Positions 21,165 through 32,000 of a stretch of 64,000 nucleotides of DNA are shown here, in pieces. A program made the translations under genes and the position numbers. Each line of letters opens with the position of its first letter. Position 1 is the first letter of the stretch. The notes beneath the pieces are model-generated. The model was not told where the DNA came from. It did no database searches and saw only the letters and a list, made by a program, of their open reading frames with translations. The DNA is from Tridacna crocea. Its lineage: Eukaryota; Mollusca; Bivalvia; Cardiida; Cardiidae. The DNA lies in assembly GCA_943736015.1 (NCBI GenBank), contig OX031073.1, positions 30,221,210 to 30,285,209 on the forward strand. Direction: 5' to 3'.

Positions 21165-24100
21165 CTCTTTCTTTGTCTCTCTGGCTGAGAGACCTATATT
21201 ACAGCATCGTGTCTGTCTAACTGAGGATGTGCACAGTTGTACAATTGGTGAGGTAAACAAAATCTTTGCTGTTGTCTTTCTCTCTGTCTCTCACTCTTTC
21301 TCCGTAGAGAATTAAGTGAAACATGTCAATTTCAATAGCTGTGATTATTTATGAGTAAGAAATGGATGAGGCTGAGTAAAATATCAGTCATGTACTTGTC
21401 CTGCAGGACAAGTGGTGAAAAGGAGATAGTAAAACAAGCTTTTGCGATGAATATTTAACTTACAGGAGCCAAAACGGCCATTCACTTATTGAATAAGCAA
21501 ATTAAGGGTATTCAGGAAATCACATTTTGAAACAGAACATAAAACATGCTGGTCCCTGCCCCAAATAAAGACCGGTTTCAAGTCAGCCTAATGCTATAAC
21601 CTGGGACCTTTCATTACAAACAGAAATCTCGTAATACGCTTCGGGTGGACCTAATTCAACATGAGCGACTTTGCTAAATGCTAAATATTGAAATGAAAGA
21701 TATTGTCATTAATGCAAATACATGTACTTACCCAATACCAGCTCAAAAACCTGTGTTGTTTTGGCTTTAATACATATACTTTCTGTAACTTGACTGCATA
21801 ACTGATACCAGTTTTTAGACCTGGTTTTTAAGTTTTATTGTAACGTTCGGTTTCATCTGAAAAAAAACTTTAGAGTCCAATTTTGAGAGGGTTGTTTCGT
21901 CGGACGAGTGAGGATCAAAGCTGGGCAACTAATTTTTCAAAGTCACATTTTCTACAGGGCAAGTGCCTTACCTAGAAATTTTTGGACCCTGATGCATCTT
22001 TAGGTATATTTGTTGTTTGGTGAACTTCCAGGTGAACTGTGAAACAGACTTTGTTGGGAAGACAGAACAGTTCCAGAAGTTGGTACAGAAGATTGCCCAA
22101 ACATGCCATTCCAGTTTCTCGGAGAAAGATGACATGAAAGTAAATACCGGTTGTTGATTTATTGATTGTATAGTGTTTTTCATAGCTTTCAACATTACTC
22201 AAGTCATATCATTTGGATTTTTAACCCTTAACTGAACAACAAGATTTTAGACTGGTCCAAATCGAAAGCACTTGCAAATGACAAAATAAATGTAATTCAA
22301 AAATTGAAATTTGTTTCTAGCAGGGTAGAAAACAGTGTGGGAAAAGGAGAAAATGCTGGTTACCAGCATTTTCTCCTTTTCCTACAATGTTTTCAAAAGG
22401 TACTCATACTCTCTGTAAGGCGTGAAGGTCATGTTTTCTTGCGCAATATCTCTGCGCGCCGTGCAGTAAGGTTTGGTTTGGACATTGCCTAGATTTACTC
22501 TCCAATCTGTCTTTTTTCAATGTTTCCTGGTTTTACGAGTTTAAATCTTCGGCTACAAAACTGACACGTTGCAATCAATGAATACTCAGGGTCGTAAAAA
22601 TTAGGTAAAGGTCTTATGAACAATGTCCGTAACAAAGAAACAAATGAACAAATGCATGGCAGAAATGAGGGACCTGGCAGGAGTCGAACCCTATAATACA
22701 TACTTGGATAAAAGGCTAATACCTAAACGACTGAGCCAGAGAGATGTAGTAGTCAGGTATTGTATTTAAATCGGGACGAAGTCATGCATGAAGGAGTGGT
22801 TAAGTGCAAATCTTTAAAATGTCATTTAACTCTTTACCAAACAACAAAATTTGAGACTGGTCCAAATTGAAAGCACTTGCAGACGGCAAAATTAACGTAA
22901 ATCGAAAATTGAAATTCTTTTCCAGCAGGACAGAAAACATTGTGGGAAAAGGAGAAAATGCTGGTTACCAGCATTTTCTCCTTTTCCCACAATGTTTTCA
23001 AAAGGCTTCTATCTCAGGGTTGTAAAAACCTGGGATTGTTTGGTAGAGGCTTAACATAATTAGCAGGTTAAAATTTAAGAAACCATTCATACATTCTCTG
23101 TATTGTAGTTCAAAGAAGATAATAGCTACAATCATAGAGATTGTGTTTTGGGGTTATAGCATAAAAAGACTTGAACAGACAGGCAGTTTTGAGCCTCTTG
23201 TAATATTTTTTTTTAGATTTTGTTGGGAAAAGAAGCCAATGAGCTGAAATCAGAGGGAGAAGATAAGACTTTGGGAGACCATGTAGCCTTGCTAGTGGGA
23301 AATATTGGAGAGAACATGTTATTAAGGAGAGCTGTCAACTTGAAGAAAGAGCAGGGCACCATCCTGAAAACTTATACCCATGATTCAGGTGGGTGGGGGT
23401 CTACTGTCATCCAGTAGTCTGTTACTTAACTCTTTACCAAACAACAAAATTATAGACTGGTCTTATTTGTGACTGAAAGATCGAAAAAAGGTTTGAGAAG
23501 GGTAGAAAATATTGTGGAAAAGGACAAAATGCAGATTACCAGCATTTCCACCTTTTCCCACAATGATTTCAAATGTTTCTATCTCAGGGTCACAAAAATG
23601 GGGATTACTTTGTTTAAACTCTTTACCATATGACAGTATTCTCAAATCATTTGCAGATGGCCATAAAATGTGGCTCAAATTATGGACTTTGTAGTCAAAA
23701 GACTAGAAAGCACTGTTGGAAACGAAGAAAATGCTTGTAGCCATCATTTTCTGGATTTTTTTTTCCCTACTATGTTGTGACAGCCTTCTACCCAAAGCCT
23801 ATTAAACATAGGAATTTTTGGTAAAGGTTCAAATTGTGACTTCTTGAGGATGAATTTTGTCTTGTACTTGCACTTTTTGCGGACACATGTTTTTATAACC
23901 TATACGGCCTGTAATCAGACATCTGCGTAAAGTGTTGTTTCGGATAAGCCTGCACGATTGGCTCATGCTAGTCTGAGGTGGCACCTCACATCTACATTTC
24001 ATTTTGTTCTTCAGTGGACTTGCATAAAACAGAAAGTTATATGAAAACGGAAAGTGTCGTTTCAGATTATCCCGTGCGGTCGGTATTGGCTGATAAGAGA

Positions 24101-25116
24101 TGACACGTTAAATGTCAAAAATGCCCCTTTTCGCATGTTGCAAGATATATATTTCTCTGTTATCATCTTTTTTTTTTAAGTGCCAAAAAATTACACCGTA
24201 GGTACATCAACTTCATGGTCTCAATGTAGCAATACGGGGCAGACATTGCAGAAATTTTCTGTTTAGTCTGATCTTGATCTCTGTTACACTCAATAAGTTC
24301 CTTATATTTTCCATGAACATAACAGTTTAACTTTTTCTAGGGCAGCAAAATTTGAGACTTTTCAAGATTGAAATCATTCCAGACAACAACTATAATATAC
24401 ACCACATTGTGAGACTTACGTTTGATAGGATTGAAATTTTTTTGGGAGAAGGAGAAATGCTAAGTACGAGCTTATTCTCCAGGGTGGTTAAAATTCAAGT
24501 TGATTTGATAGAATCATAAACCATTACCAAACGGTCCCTGCTTATTATGACCCTAACATAGCCTTTTGAAAACATTGTGGGAAAAGGAGAAAATGCTGGT
24601 AACCAGCATTTTCTCCTTTTCCCACAATGTTTTCTACCCTGCCAGAAACAAATTTCAATTTTTAAGTTATATTTTAATTTCTCGTCTGTAAGTGGTTTCA
24701 ATTTGGACCAGACTAAAATTTTGTTGTTGGTAAAGAGTTCAATATCTTTTTCCTTTGCAGGACCAAAACTTGAACTAGACAATTGCAAATTTGGCAAATT
24801 TGCTGCCATTGTGAAAATTGAAGTCCCGGATGTAGACATGATTGCGGCAGACATCTGCCAGCATGTACTGGGTATGAATCCGAAAGCTATTGGAGAATGG
24901 GAGGTACCAAAGGAAGAGACAGGAAAAAAGAAGAAAAAGCAAAGTGAGGGTAAAGAGGAGAAAGTAGCAAGCAAAAAAGAAGAGGAAGATATATTACTAA
25001 AGCAGGAGTTTTTGTTAGACCCACAAAAGACTGTGAAAGAATATCTACAAGACAGTGGCCCTAGAGTTGTTGATTTTGTGAGATTGCAATGTGGGGAAGA
25101 ACTAGATGAAGACTAA
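19831..25116 (+). CDS. TSFM: Elongation factor Ts, mitochondrial
   Basis: Exons 19831-20003, 20915-21043, 22032-22139, 23217-23388 and 24761-25116 (stop TAA), all with GT-AG borders and consistent phases; about 311 residues without the first exon. EF-Ts is the guanine-nucleotide exchange factor that regenerates mitochondrial EF-Tu-GTP in matrix translation. The N-terminal UBA-like domain carries the family signature LRKKTGFQLIKCKQAL. The second exon continues WMREQAQAEGW and GLVGLIEDGNSATIVE. The third exon opens with the core signature VNCETDFVGK. The last exon holds a Lys/Glu-rich insert (KKKKKQSEGKEEK) and ends with LLDPQKTVKEYL and VVDFVRLQCGE, as in vertebrate mitochondrial EF-Ts. The presequence exon is not firmly identified. 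Introns contain many TTAA hairpin elements. Confidence 0.95.
20441..20561. mobile_element. TTAA hairpin MITE fragment, subfamily A
   Basis: Hairpin (GAAAATGCTAGCAACCAGCA, imperfect) plus the right end TGTGGTAAAGGGTTAA. The left part is missing. It lies in EF-Ts intron 1. Confidence 0.78.
20585..20822. mobile_element. Double-hairpin fold-back element, copy 3 (decayed)
   Basis: Ends are CTTGCAACACACGAAAAGGG and CACGTGTTGCAGGCC. The internal hairpins are degraded (AAGCCTGCGCGGACCTGTAC). Confidence 0.8.
21074..21161. repeat. (CT)n microsatellite
   Basis: CT run of about 85 bp with one TTT interruption, 30 bp after the EF-Ts exon donor at 21044. Confidence 0.95.
22221..22612. mobile_element. TTAA hairpin MITE carrying a 187-bp insertion
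   Basis: Starts TTAACCCTTAACTGAACAAC. The hairpin is intact with loop GCTGGTTACCAGC. After TTTTCAAAAG it is interrupted by the segment 22399-22585, then resumes CTCAGGGTCGTAAAAATTAG and ends in a decayed right terminus. It lies in EF-Ts intron 3. Confidence 0.85.
22399..22585. repeat. Second copy of the 187-bp segment
   Basis: Same orientation as 19190-19376, offset by 3209 bp, with only a handful of differences. It keeps the MFSCAISLRAVQ stretch (ATG at 22431) and the gtaagg donor. It replaces about 8 bp of the host MITE between its hairpin and right half. Confidence 0.9.
22665..22745 (-). mobile_element. tRNA-like sequence, probably a SINE head
   Basis: On the minus strand a box A-like CTGGCTCAGTCGTTTAGG is followed by GGGTTCGACTCCTGCCAGG (box B-like) about 40 bp later. 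The acceptor stem does not close convincingly, so a functional tRNA is doubtful. Confidence 0.45.
22826..23054. mobile_element. TTAA hairpin MITE, subfamily A (reverse)
   Basis: TTAACTCTTTACCAAACAAC on the left, TTGTTTGGTAGAGGCTTAA on the right. Perfect hairpin with loop GCTGGTTACCAGC. EF-Ts intron 3. Confidence 0.92.
23426..23617. mobile_element. TTAA hairpin MITE, shortened
   Basis: Left end TTAACTCTTTACCAAACAAC. About 35 bp is missing between it and the hairpin, which is decayed (AAAATGCAGATTACCAGCAT). It ends at a TTAA shared with the next element. Confidence 0.8.
23614..23829. mobile_element. Degenerate TTAA hairpin MITE sharing a TTAA
   Basis: Begins at the TTAA that closes the previous copy (TTAAACTCTTTACCATATGA). 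It has a decayed hairpin (GAAAATGCTTGTAGCCATCA) and ends near TTTTTGGTAAAGGTTC. Confidence 0.65.
23905..24150. mobile_element. Double-hairpin fold-back element, copy 4 (decayed)
   Basis: Contains AAAGTGTTGTTTCGGATAAG, the linker ATTTTGTTCTTCAGTGGACT and the end GCCCCTTTTCGCATGTTGCA. Hairpins are eroded. Confidence 0.75.
24523..24749. mobile_element. TTAA hairpin MITE, subfamily A
   Basis: Terminal TTAA copies are mutated (ACCATTACCAAACGGTCCCT on the left, GTTGGTAAAGAGTTCAA on the right) but the hairpin is perfect. It ends about 12 bp upstream of the last EF-Ts exon, so it occupies the branch-point and polypyrimidine region of that intron. Confidence 0.88.
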
Positions 25117-26089
25117 AGCTTTATCACCGTATGAAAATTCCAGGGTCATCAGTGTGAAGAGTAATTGTAGACAACAGGTTCGATTTGGTGGAGATGATAA
25201 CATTTGTCTTAAAAAGAATTGAAAATGTTGTGGGTAAATGAGAAAATACTGATTTCAAGTTATTCAAAACAACGGAAAAAACTGCTGGAAACCAGCGTTT
25301 TCTCCTTTTTCCTAGTACATTTTCAGAAGTCCTCTGGAGAAAGATTTCAAGAGGTATCTGCAGGAAAAATGTGGCTGACAGCTTAACCCTTTACCCCATA
25401 AGGCATTTTTATTGTATCTCTAATTGACCCTAAATAACACCAAGAATGAAGCCGTTTCTTATGTGTATATGACACCTTTTGATAGCATAGAAAACATGAC
25501 AAAAGGTGAAATTAATCGTCACTAGCAATTTCACCTTTTGCCACAATGTTTTCCAAAGGCTCCTACAAGCAATGCATAGAAATGAGTATCTATGGAGTAA
25601 AGGGTTAAGTTATAATACAAGCAAGTGTTTTTGACAGACCTTGCAGTCTGATCTTAGATGTACACTGTTTGTTGATGTGTGTCTTTGAGAGAATAGACAA
25701 CATTGTGTGAAAAGGAAAAAATGTTTGAAATCGGTGATTTTTTTCTCAAAACCCCTTTTGCAGGAGACTTCAAAAGGCATCTTGAAAAAGGATAGTACTA
25801 ACACCCTAAATTATGGCTCATTCCTTGCAGTTGACAGAGCATGAAAGTCTGATCTTGATTTGCTCTGTCCACTGTTTTGTTCAAATGCTTGTGTAAAATC
25901 ACCCTTGTAGAATAAGATTTTTTTTTCTGCCTGATTGAGAAAGCCCATTGAATGTATTTAGGCTGTTAAGACCTGAAACACTATTCTTCCAGACAAAGTA
26001 CTATAGTACATGAAAACCAAATGATGAATAAAAACTATGATAATAATTTAAATTAAATTGGTCTTATTAATTATAATGGTTATGAAAAT
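25117..26089. other. EF-Ts 3' region
   Basis: Probable 3' UTR or flank. It holds degenerate hairpin pieces (25205-25345), a complete subfamily B MITE (25383-25608) and a possible AATAAA at 26027-26032. No other gene was seen. Confidence 0.5.
25383..25608. mobile_element. TTAA hairpin MITE, subfamily B
   Basis: TTAACCCTTTACCCCATAAG on the left, CTATGGAGTAAAGGGTTAA on the right. The B hairpin is slightly imperfect (AAATTAATCGTCACTAGCAA). Confidence 0.9.
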
Positions 26090-29000
26090 CCATGCAACCT
26101 ATTGTTGCAACAAAGACCAAGACACAAACAATTTGTTGGCTTCATAGCTTAGGTATCTATCGTTACATAAATACAAGCTACATATCATCTTTGGTGACTG
26201 CAAAGGTTAGCCATTATAGGCAACTCAAACGAATGGCAAAAAAAAAATGGAACATTGCTGCAGAGATTAAATAAAAAAACGTCCTTTTGACTTGGTTGCG
26301 AAACTTAGGAAATTAAGGACACAAACGAATCAGTGTATTTGATAACTGCTAAGCTTATGTTAGACAACACCATGGTAAAACAAAAACAAAAGAGCCATAT
26401 TTAGGCAAAAGGTGTTTTTGATGAATCTCATTGATGCATTTTACCAAGGCTGAAGTTTGAGGTGGAATGGTCCTGAACATGTAGAAAAGTTACCAAAAGC
26501 AAAAAGGTTCATCTAAGATAGGACTGCGCAGACTGAACCAAGTCATTACATTTTGCAGATGCTTTAAACCCTGTTTTCACAACACATGGCTCAAATTGTT
26601 GTTTCTCAGGATGTTGAAACTTGGCCATAATGGCCTCTCAAAATACTCTAGTAATTCATTTTCCTTATGCGATCAAAGAGTAGCCATTTTAAGCAACACC
26701 AAGAGACACACGAATCTTTATTTGATGATGGTAGTCATATGTCTAAGTCCTTATTTTAATATGTTGATACTGATCCATTCTAGGCAGCATAAAACACATA
26801 TCATTACCTTTCATGAATGCAAAATATACATATTCATTACAGCACAAAGACAAACAAATAACCATTTCTTTTGATATGAATCATAGCTATTGTAGGCAAA
26901 ACAAACAAGTTATAAGATTTAATAGCAGTATCTAGTAGCCAGTTCTTGCCAATAATAATATTAGTATATGGAGACACAAACAGGTCATTACACGTATACA
27001 TCTTTAACAGCACAGCTAACGATCAAAGACAACAGAATGATTCGAAAAAGTCATAAATGAATAACAGAAAAGCTTATGCCATGATAATTTATGACTGCAA
27101 AGCTTAGCAATTTTTGGCAACACCCAGACATAAACAAGTAGGCATATTTGATGATTGCCTCAGTAAACCATTTTAGGTAACACCGAGACATAAGCAAGTC
27201 ACCATGTTTGATGACTGATGGTAAACCATTTTAGGCAATGCTGAGACATAAACAAGTCACTTTATTTGATGACTGCAAAGGTAAACCATTTTAGTCAACA
27301 CTGAGACATAAACCAGTCACTTTATTTGATGACTGCGAAGGTAAACATTTTAGGCAATACCAAGACACAAACAAGTCAACATGTTTGATGACTGCGAAGG
27401 TAAACATTTTAGGCAATACCAAGTCATAAGTCGCTTTATTTGATGACTGCGAAGGTAAACATTTTAGGCAACACCAAGACATAAACAAGTCACTATAATT
27501 ATTTGAACACTTCCAAGGTAAACCATTTTAGGCAACACCGAGACATAAACAAGTCACCATATTTGATGACTTCCAAGGTAAACCATTTTAGGCATTACCA
27601 AGACATAAACAAGTCACTTTATGTGATGACTGCGAGAGTAAATCATTTCAGGTATTACCAAGACATAAACAAGTCACTTTATTCGCTGACTGTGAAGGTA
27701 AACCATTTTAGGCAACACGGAGACATAAACAAATCACCTTATTCGTTTACTGCAAAAATAAACCATTTTGGGCAACACCGAGACATATACAAGTCACATT
27801 ATTTCATGACTTCGAAGGTAAACAGTTGTAGGCAACATCGATACATAAACAAGTCATATTTGATGACTGTGAAGGCAAACCATTTTAGGCAACATTGAGG
27901 CATAAACAAGTCACTTTATTTGATGGCTGCTACAGTTAACCATTTCAGGCAACACAGAGACATAAACAAGTCACTATATTTTATGACTGCGAAGATAAAC
28001 CATTTTAGGCAACACCGAGACATAAATGAGTCACTTTATTTGATGACTGCAAAGGTAAACCATTTTAGACAACACTGAGACATAAATGAGTCACCATATT
28101 TGATGACAGCTACAGTAAACCTTTTAGGCAATACCAAGACATAAATGAGTCATTTTATTTGATGACTGCGAAGATAAACATTTTAGGCAACACCCAGACG
28201 TGAGTCACCATTTTTGATGACTGCGAAGGTAAACATTTTAGGCAAAACTGAGACATAAACGAGCCACCATTTCGGATGACTGCAAAGGTAAACATTTTAG
28301 GCAACACAGAGATATAAACGAGTCACCATATTTGATGACTGTGAAGGTGGATCTTTTAGGCGATACCGAGACATAAATGAGTCGCCATATTTGATGACTG
28401 TGAAGGTGGATCATTTTAGGCAATACCCAAACATAAATGAGTCGCCATATTTGATGATTGTGAAGGTAGACTATTTTGGGTAATAACTAGACATAAACAA
28501 GTCACCATATTTGATGACTGGAAAGGTTATCATTTTAGGCATTACCAAAACATAAACAAGTCACTTAATTTGTTGGCCAGCCTGGGTGGCTCAGTGGTGT
28601 GTCGAACTCACGACCTAGTGGTTGTGAGTTTGATACCCGGTTGAGATGTACTTTCTTTCCGGCATATTTTCGCCTCTCACCTCTGCTGAAGCATGTGAGA
28701 AAAGTAGTCGGTGGCTTTGGAAAGAAAGTTGTGTTAGTACCGGTGTAAGAAAGCCAGGAATGACCTTAGCTGTTAAAATGGCGTTAAACCCCAATATAAC
28801 TAACAAACACTTTATTTGTTGACTGCCAAGGTAAACCATTTAAGGCAATACCAAAACATAAACGAGTCACCATGTTTGATGACTGCGACAGTAAACTATT
28901 TTGGCAACAACGAGGCATAAACAGGTCACCATATTTGATGACTCGGCAGGTAAATCATTTTAGGCATCACCGAGACATAAAAAAAGTAACCATGTTTGAT

Positions 29001-32000
29001 GACTGCAAAAATAAACCATTTTAGGCAACACCGAGACACAAACAAGTCACCGTATTTGATGACTTCGTAGGTAAACCACTTTGGGCATTACTGAGACATA
29101 AACAAGTCATTTTATTAAATGACTGTGACAGTAAACAGTTTAAGGCAACACTGAGATATAAATAAGTCACAGTATTTGATGACAGGGAAGGTAAACTATT
29201 TTTGGAAACACCAAGACATACCTTTAAACAAGTCATTTTATTTGATGACTGCGACGGTTTACCATTTTAGGCAGCACCAAGACATAAACAGGTCACCATA
29301 TTTGATGACTGTGAAAGTAATTTTACGGAAACAATGAGACATAGACAAGTCACTTTATTTGATGACTGCGGAGGTGAACTATTTTGGGCAACTCTGAGAC
29401 ATAAACAAGTCACCATATTTGAGGACTTGCAAGGTTAGACATTTAAGGCAACACTGAGACATTACCAAATCACCATATTTGATGACTGCAATGGTAAATC
29501 ATTGTAGGCAACACAAAGACATAAACAAGTCACCATATGTGATTAGTGCGAAGGTAAACCATTTTAGGCAACACTGAGACATAAATGAGTCAATTTATTT
29601 GATGACTGCGAATGTAAACCTTTTAAGGCAACACTGAGACATAAACAAGTCATCTTATTTGATGACTGCGAATGTAAACCATTATAGGCAACGCCGAAAT
29701 ATAAACAAGTCACATCATTTGATGACTGCCACAGCAAAAAATTTACGTCATATCCCAGACATTAACAACTAAGTTTATTTGATGACTGTTAAGGTAAACT
29801 ATTATGGGCAACTCTGAGACATAAACAAGTCATCGTATTTGATGACTGTGACTGTAAACCATTATAGGCAACACGAAATATAAACAAGTCACATTATTTG
29901 ATGACTGCCACGGTAAAAAATTTACGTCATCACCCACACATTAACAAGTAAGTTTATTTGATGACTGTGAAGGTAAACTATTTTGGGCAACTCTGAGACA
30001 TAAACAAGTCATTTTATTTGATGACTTGCAAGGTTAGACATTTAAGGCAACACTGAGACATTAACAAATCACCATATTTGATGACTGCAATGGTAAATCA
30101 TCGTAGGCAACACAGAGACATAAACAAGTCACCATATTTCATTAGTGCTAAGGTAAACCATTTTAGGCAACACCGAGAAATAAATGAGTCAATTTATTTG
30201 ATGACTGCGAATGTAAACCTTTTTAGGCAACACTGAGACATATACAAAGTCATCGTATTTGATGACTGCGACTATAAACCATTATAGGCAACACCGAAAT
30301 ATAAACTAGTCACATCATTTGATGACTGCCACGGTAAAAAATTTACATCATCACCAAGACATAAACAAGTAAGTTTATTTGATGACTGTGAAGGTAAACT
30401 ATTTTGGGCAACTCTGAGACATAAACAAGTCATTTTATTTGATGATTTGCAAGGTTAGACATTGAAGGCAACACTGAGACATTAACAAATCACCATATTT
30501 AATGACTGCAATGGTAAATCATTGTAGGCAACACAAAGACGTAAATGAGTCACTATATTTGATTAGTGCGAAGGTAAACCATTTTAGGCAACACCGAGAC
30601 ATCAATGAGTCAATTTATTTGATGACTGCGAATATAAACCTTTTCTGGCAACACTGAGACAAAAACAAGTCACTTTATTTGATGACTGCGAATATGAACC
30701 TTTTCTGGCAGCACTGAGACAAAAACAAGTCATCGTATTTGATGACTGCGACGGTAAACCATTGTAGGAAACGCGGAAATATAAACAAGTCACATTATTT
30801 GATGACTGCCATGGTAAACAATTTACGTCATACGCAAGACATTAACAAAAAAGTTTATTTGATGACAATGTAGGTAAACTATTTTGGGCAACTCTGAGAC
30901 ATAAACAAGTCATTTTATATGATTACTTGCAAGGTTAGACATTTAAGGCAACACTGAGACATTAACAAATCACCATATTTGATGATTGCAATGGTAAATC
31001 ATTGTAGGCAACACAGAGACATAAACAAATCACCATATTTGATTAGTGCAAAGGTAAACCATTTTAGGCAACACTGAGACATAAATGAGTCACTTTATTT
31101 GATGACTGCGAATGTAAACCTTTTTAGGCAACACTGAGACATAAACAAGTCACCGTATTCGATGACTGTGACTGTAAACCATTATAGGCAACACTGAAAT
31201 ATAAACAAGTCACATTATTTGATGACTGTCTCGGTAAAAAATTTACGTCATCACCCAGACATTAACAAGTAAGTTTATTTGATGACTGTGAAGCCAAACT
31301 ATTTTGGGCAACTCTGAGACATAAACAAGTCATTTTATTTGATGACTTGCAAGGTTAGACATTTAAGGCAACACTTAGACATTAACAAATCACCATATTT
31401 GATGACTGCAATGGTAAATCATTGTAGGCAACATAGAGACATAAACAAGTCACCATATTTGATTAGTGCGAAGGTAAACCATTTTAGGCAACACCGATAC
31501 ATAAATGAGTCACCTTATTTGATGACTGCGAATGTAAACCTTTTTAGGTAACACTGAGACAAACGAGTCATCTTATTTGATGACTGCGAATGTAAACCTT
31601 GTTAGGCAACACTGAAATATAAACAAGTCACATTATTTGATGACTGCCACGGTAAAAAATTCACGTCATCACCCAGACATAAACAAGTAAGTTTATTTGA
31701 TAACTGTGAAGGTAAACTATTTTGGGCAACTCTGAGACATAAACAAGTCATTTTATTTGATGACTTGCAGGGTTAGACATTGAAGGCAACACTGAGACAT
31801 GAACAAATCACCATATTTAATGACTGCAATGGTAAATCATTGTAGGCAACACAGAGACATAAACGAGTCACCATATTTGATTAATGCAAAGGTAAGCCAT
31901 TTTAGGCAACACCGAGACATAAATGAGTCACTTCATTTGATGACTGCAAATCTAAACCATTTTAGGCAACACCGAGACATAAATGAGTCACTTTATTTGA

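Noticed and set aside
22665-22745. Functional tRNA gene on the minus strand
   Set aside because: Box A- and box B-like blocks are present but no closed acceptor stem or clear anticodon arm was found; a SINE head is more likely.
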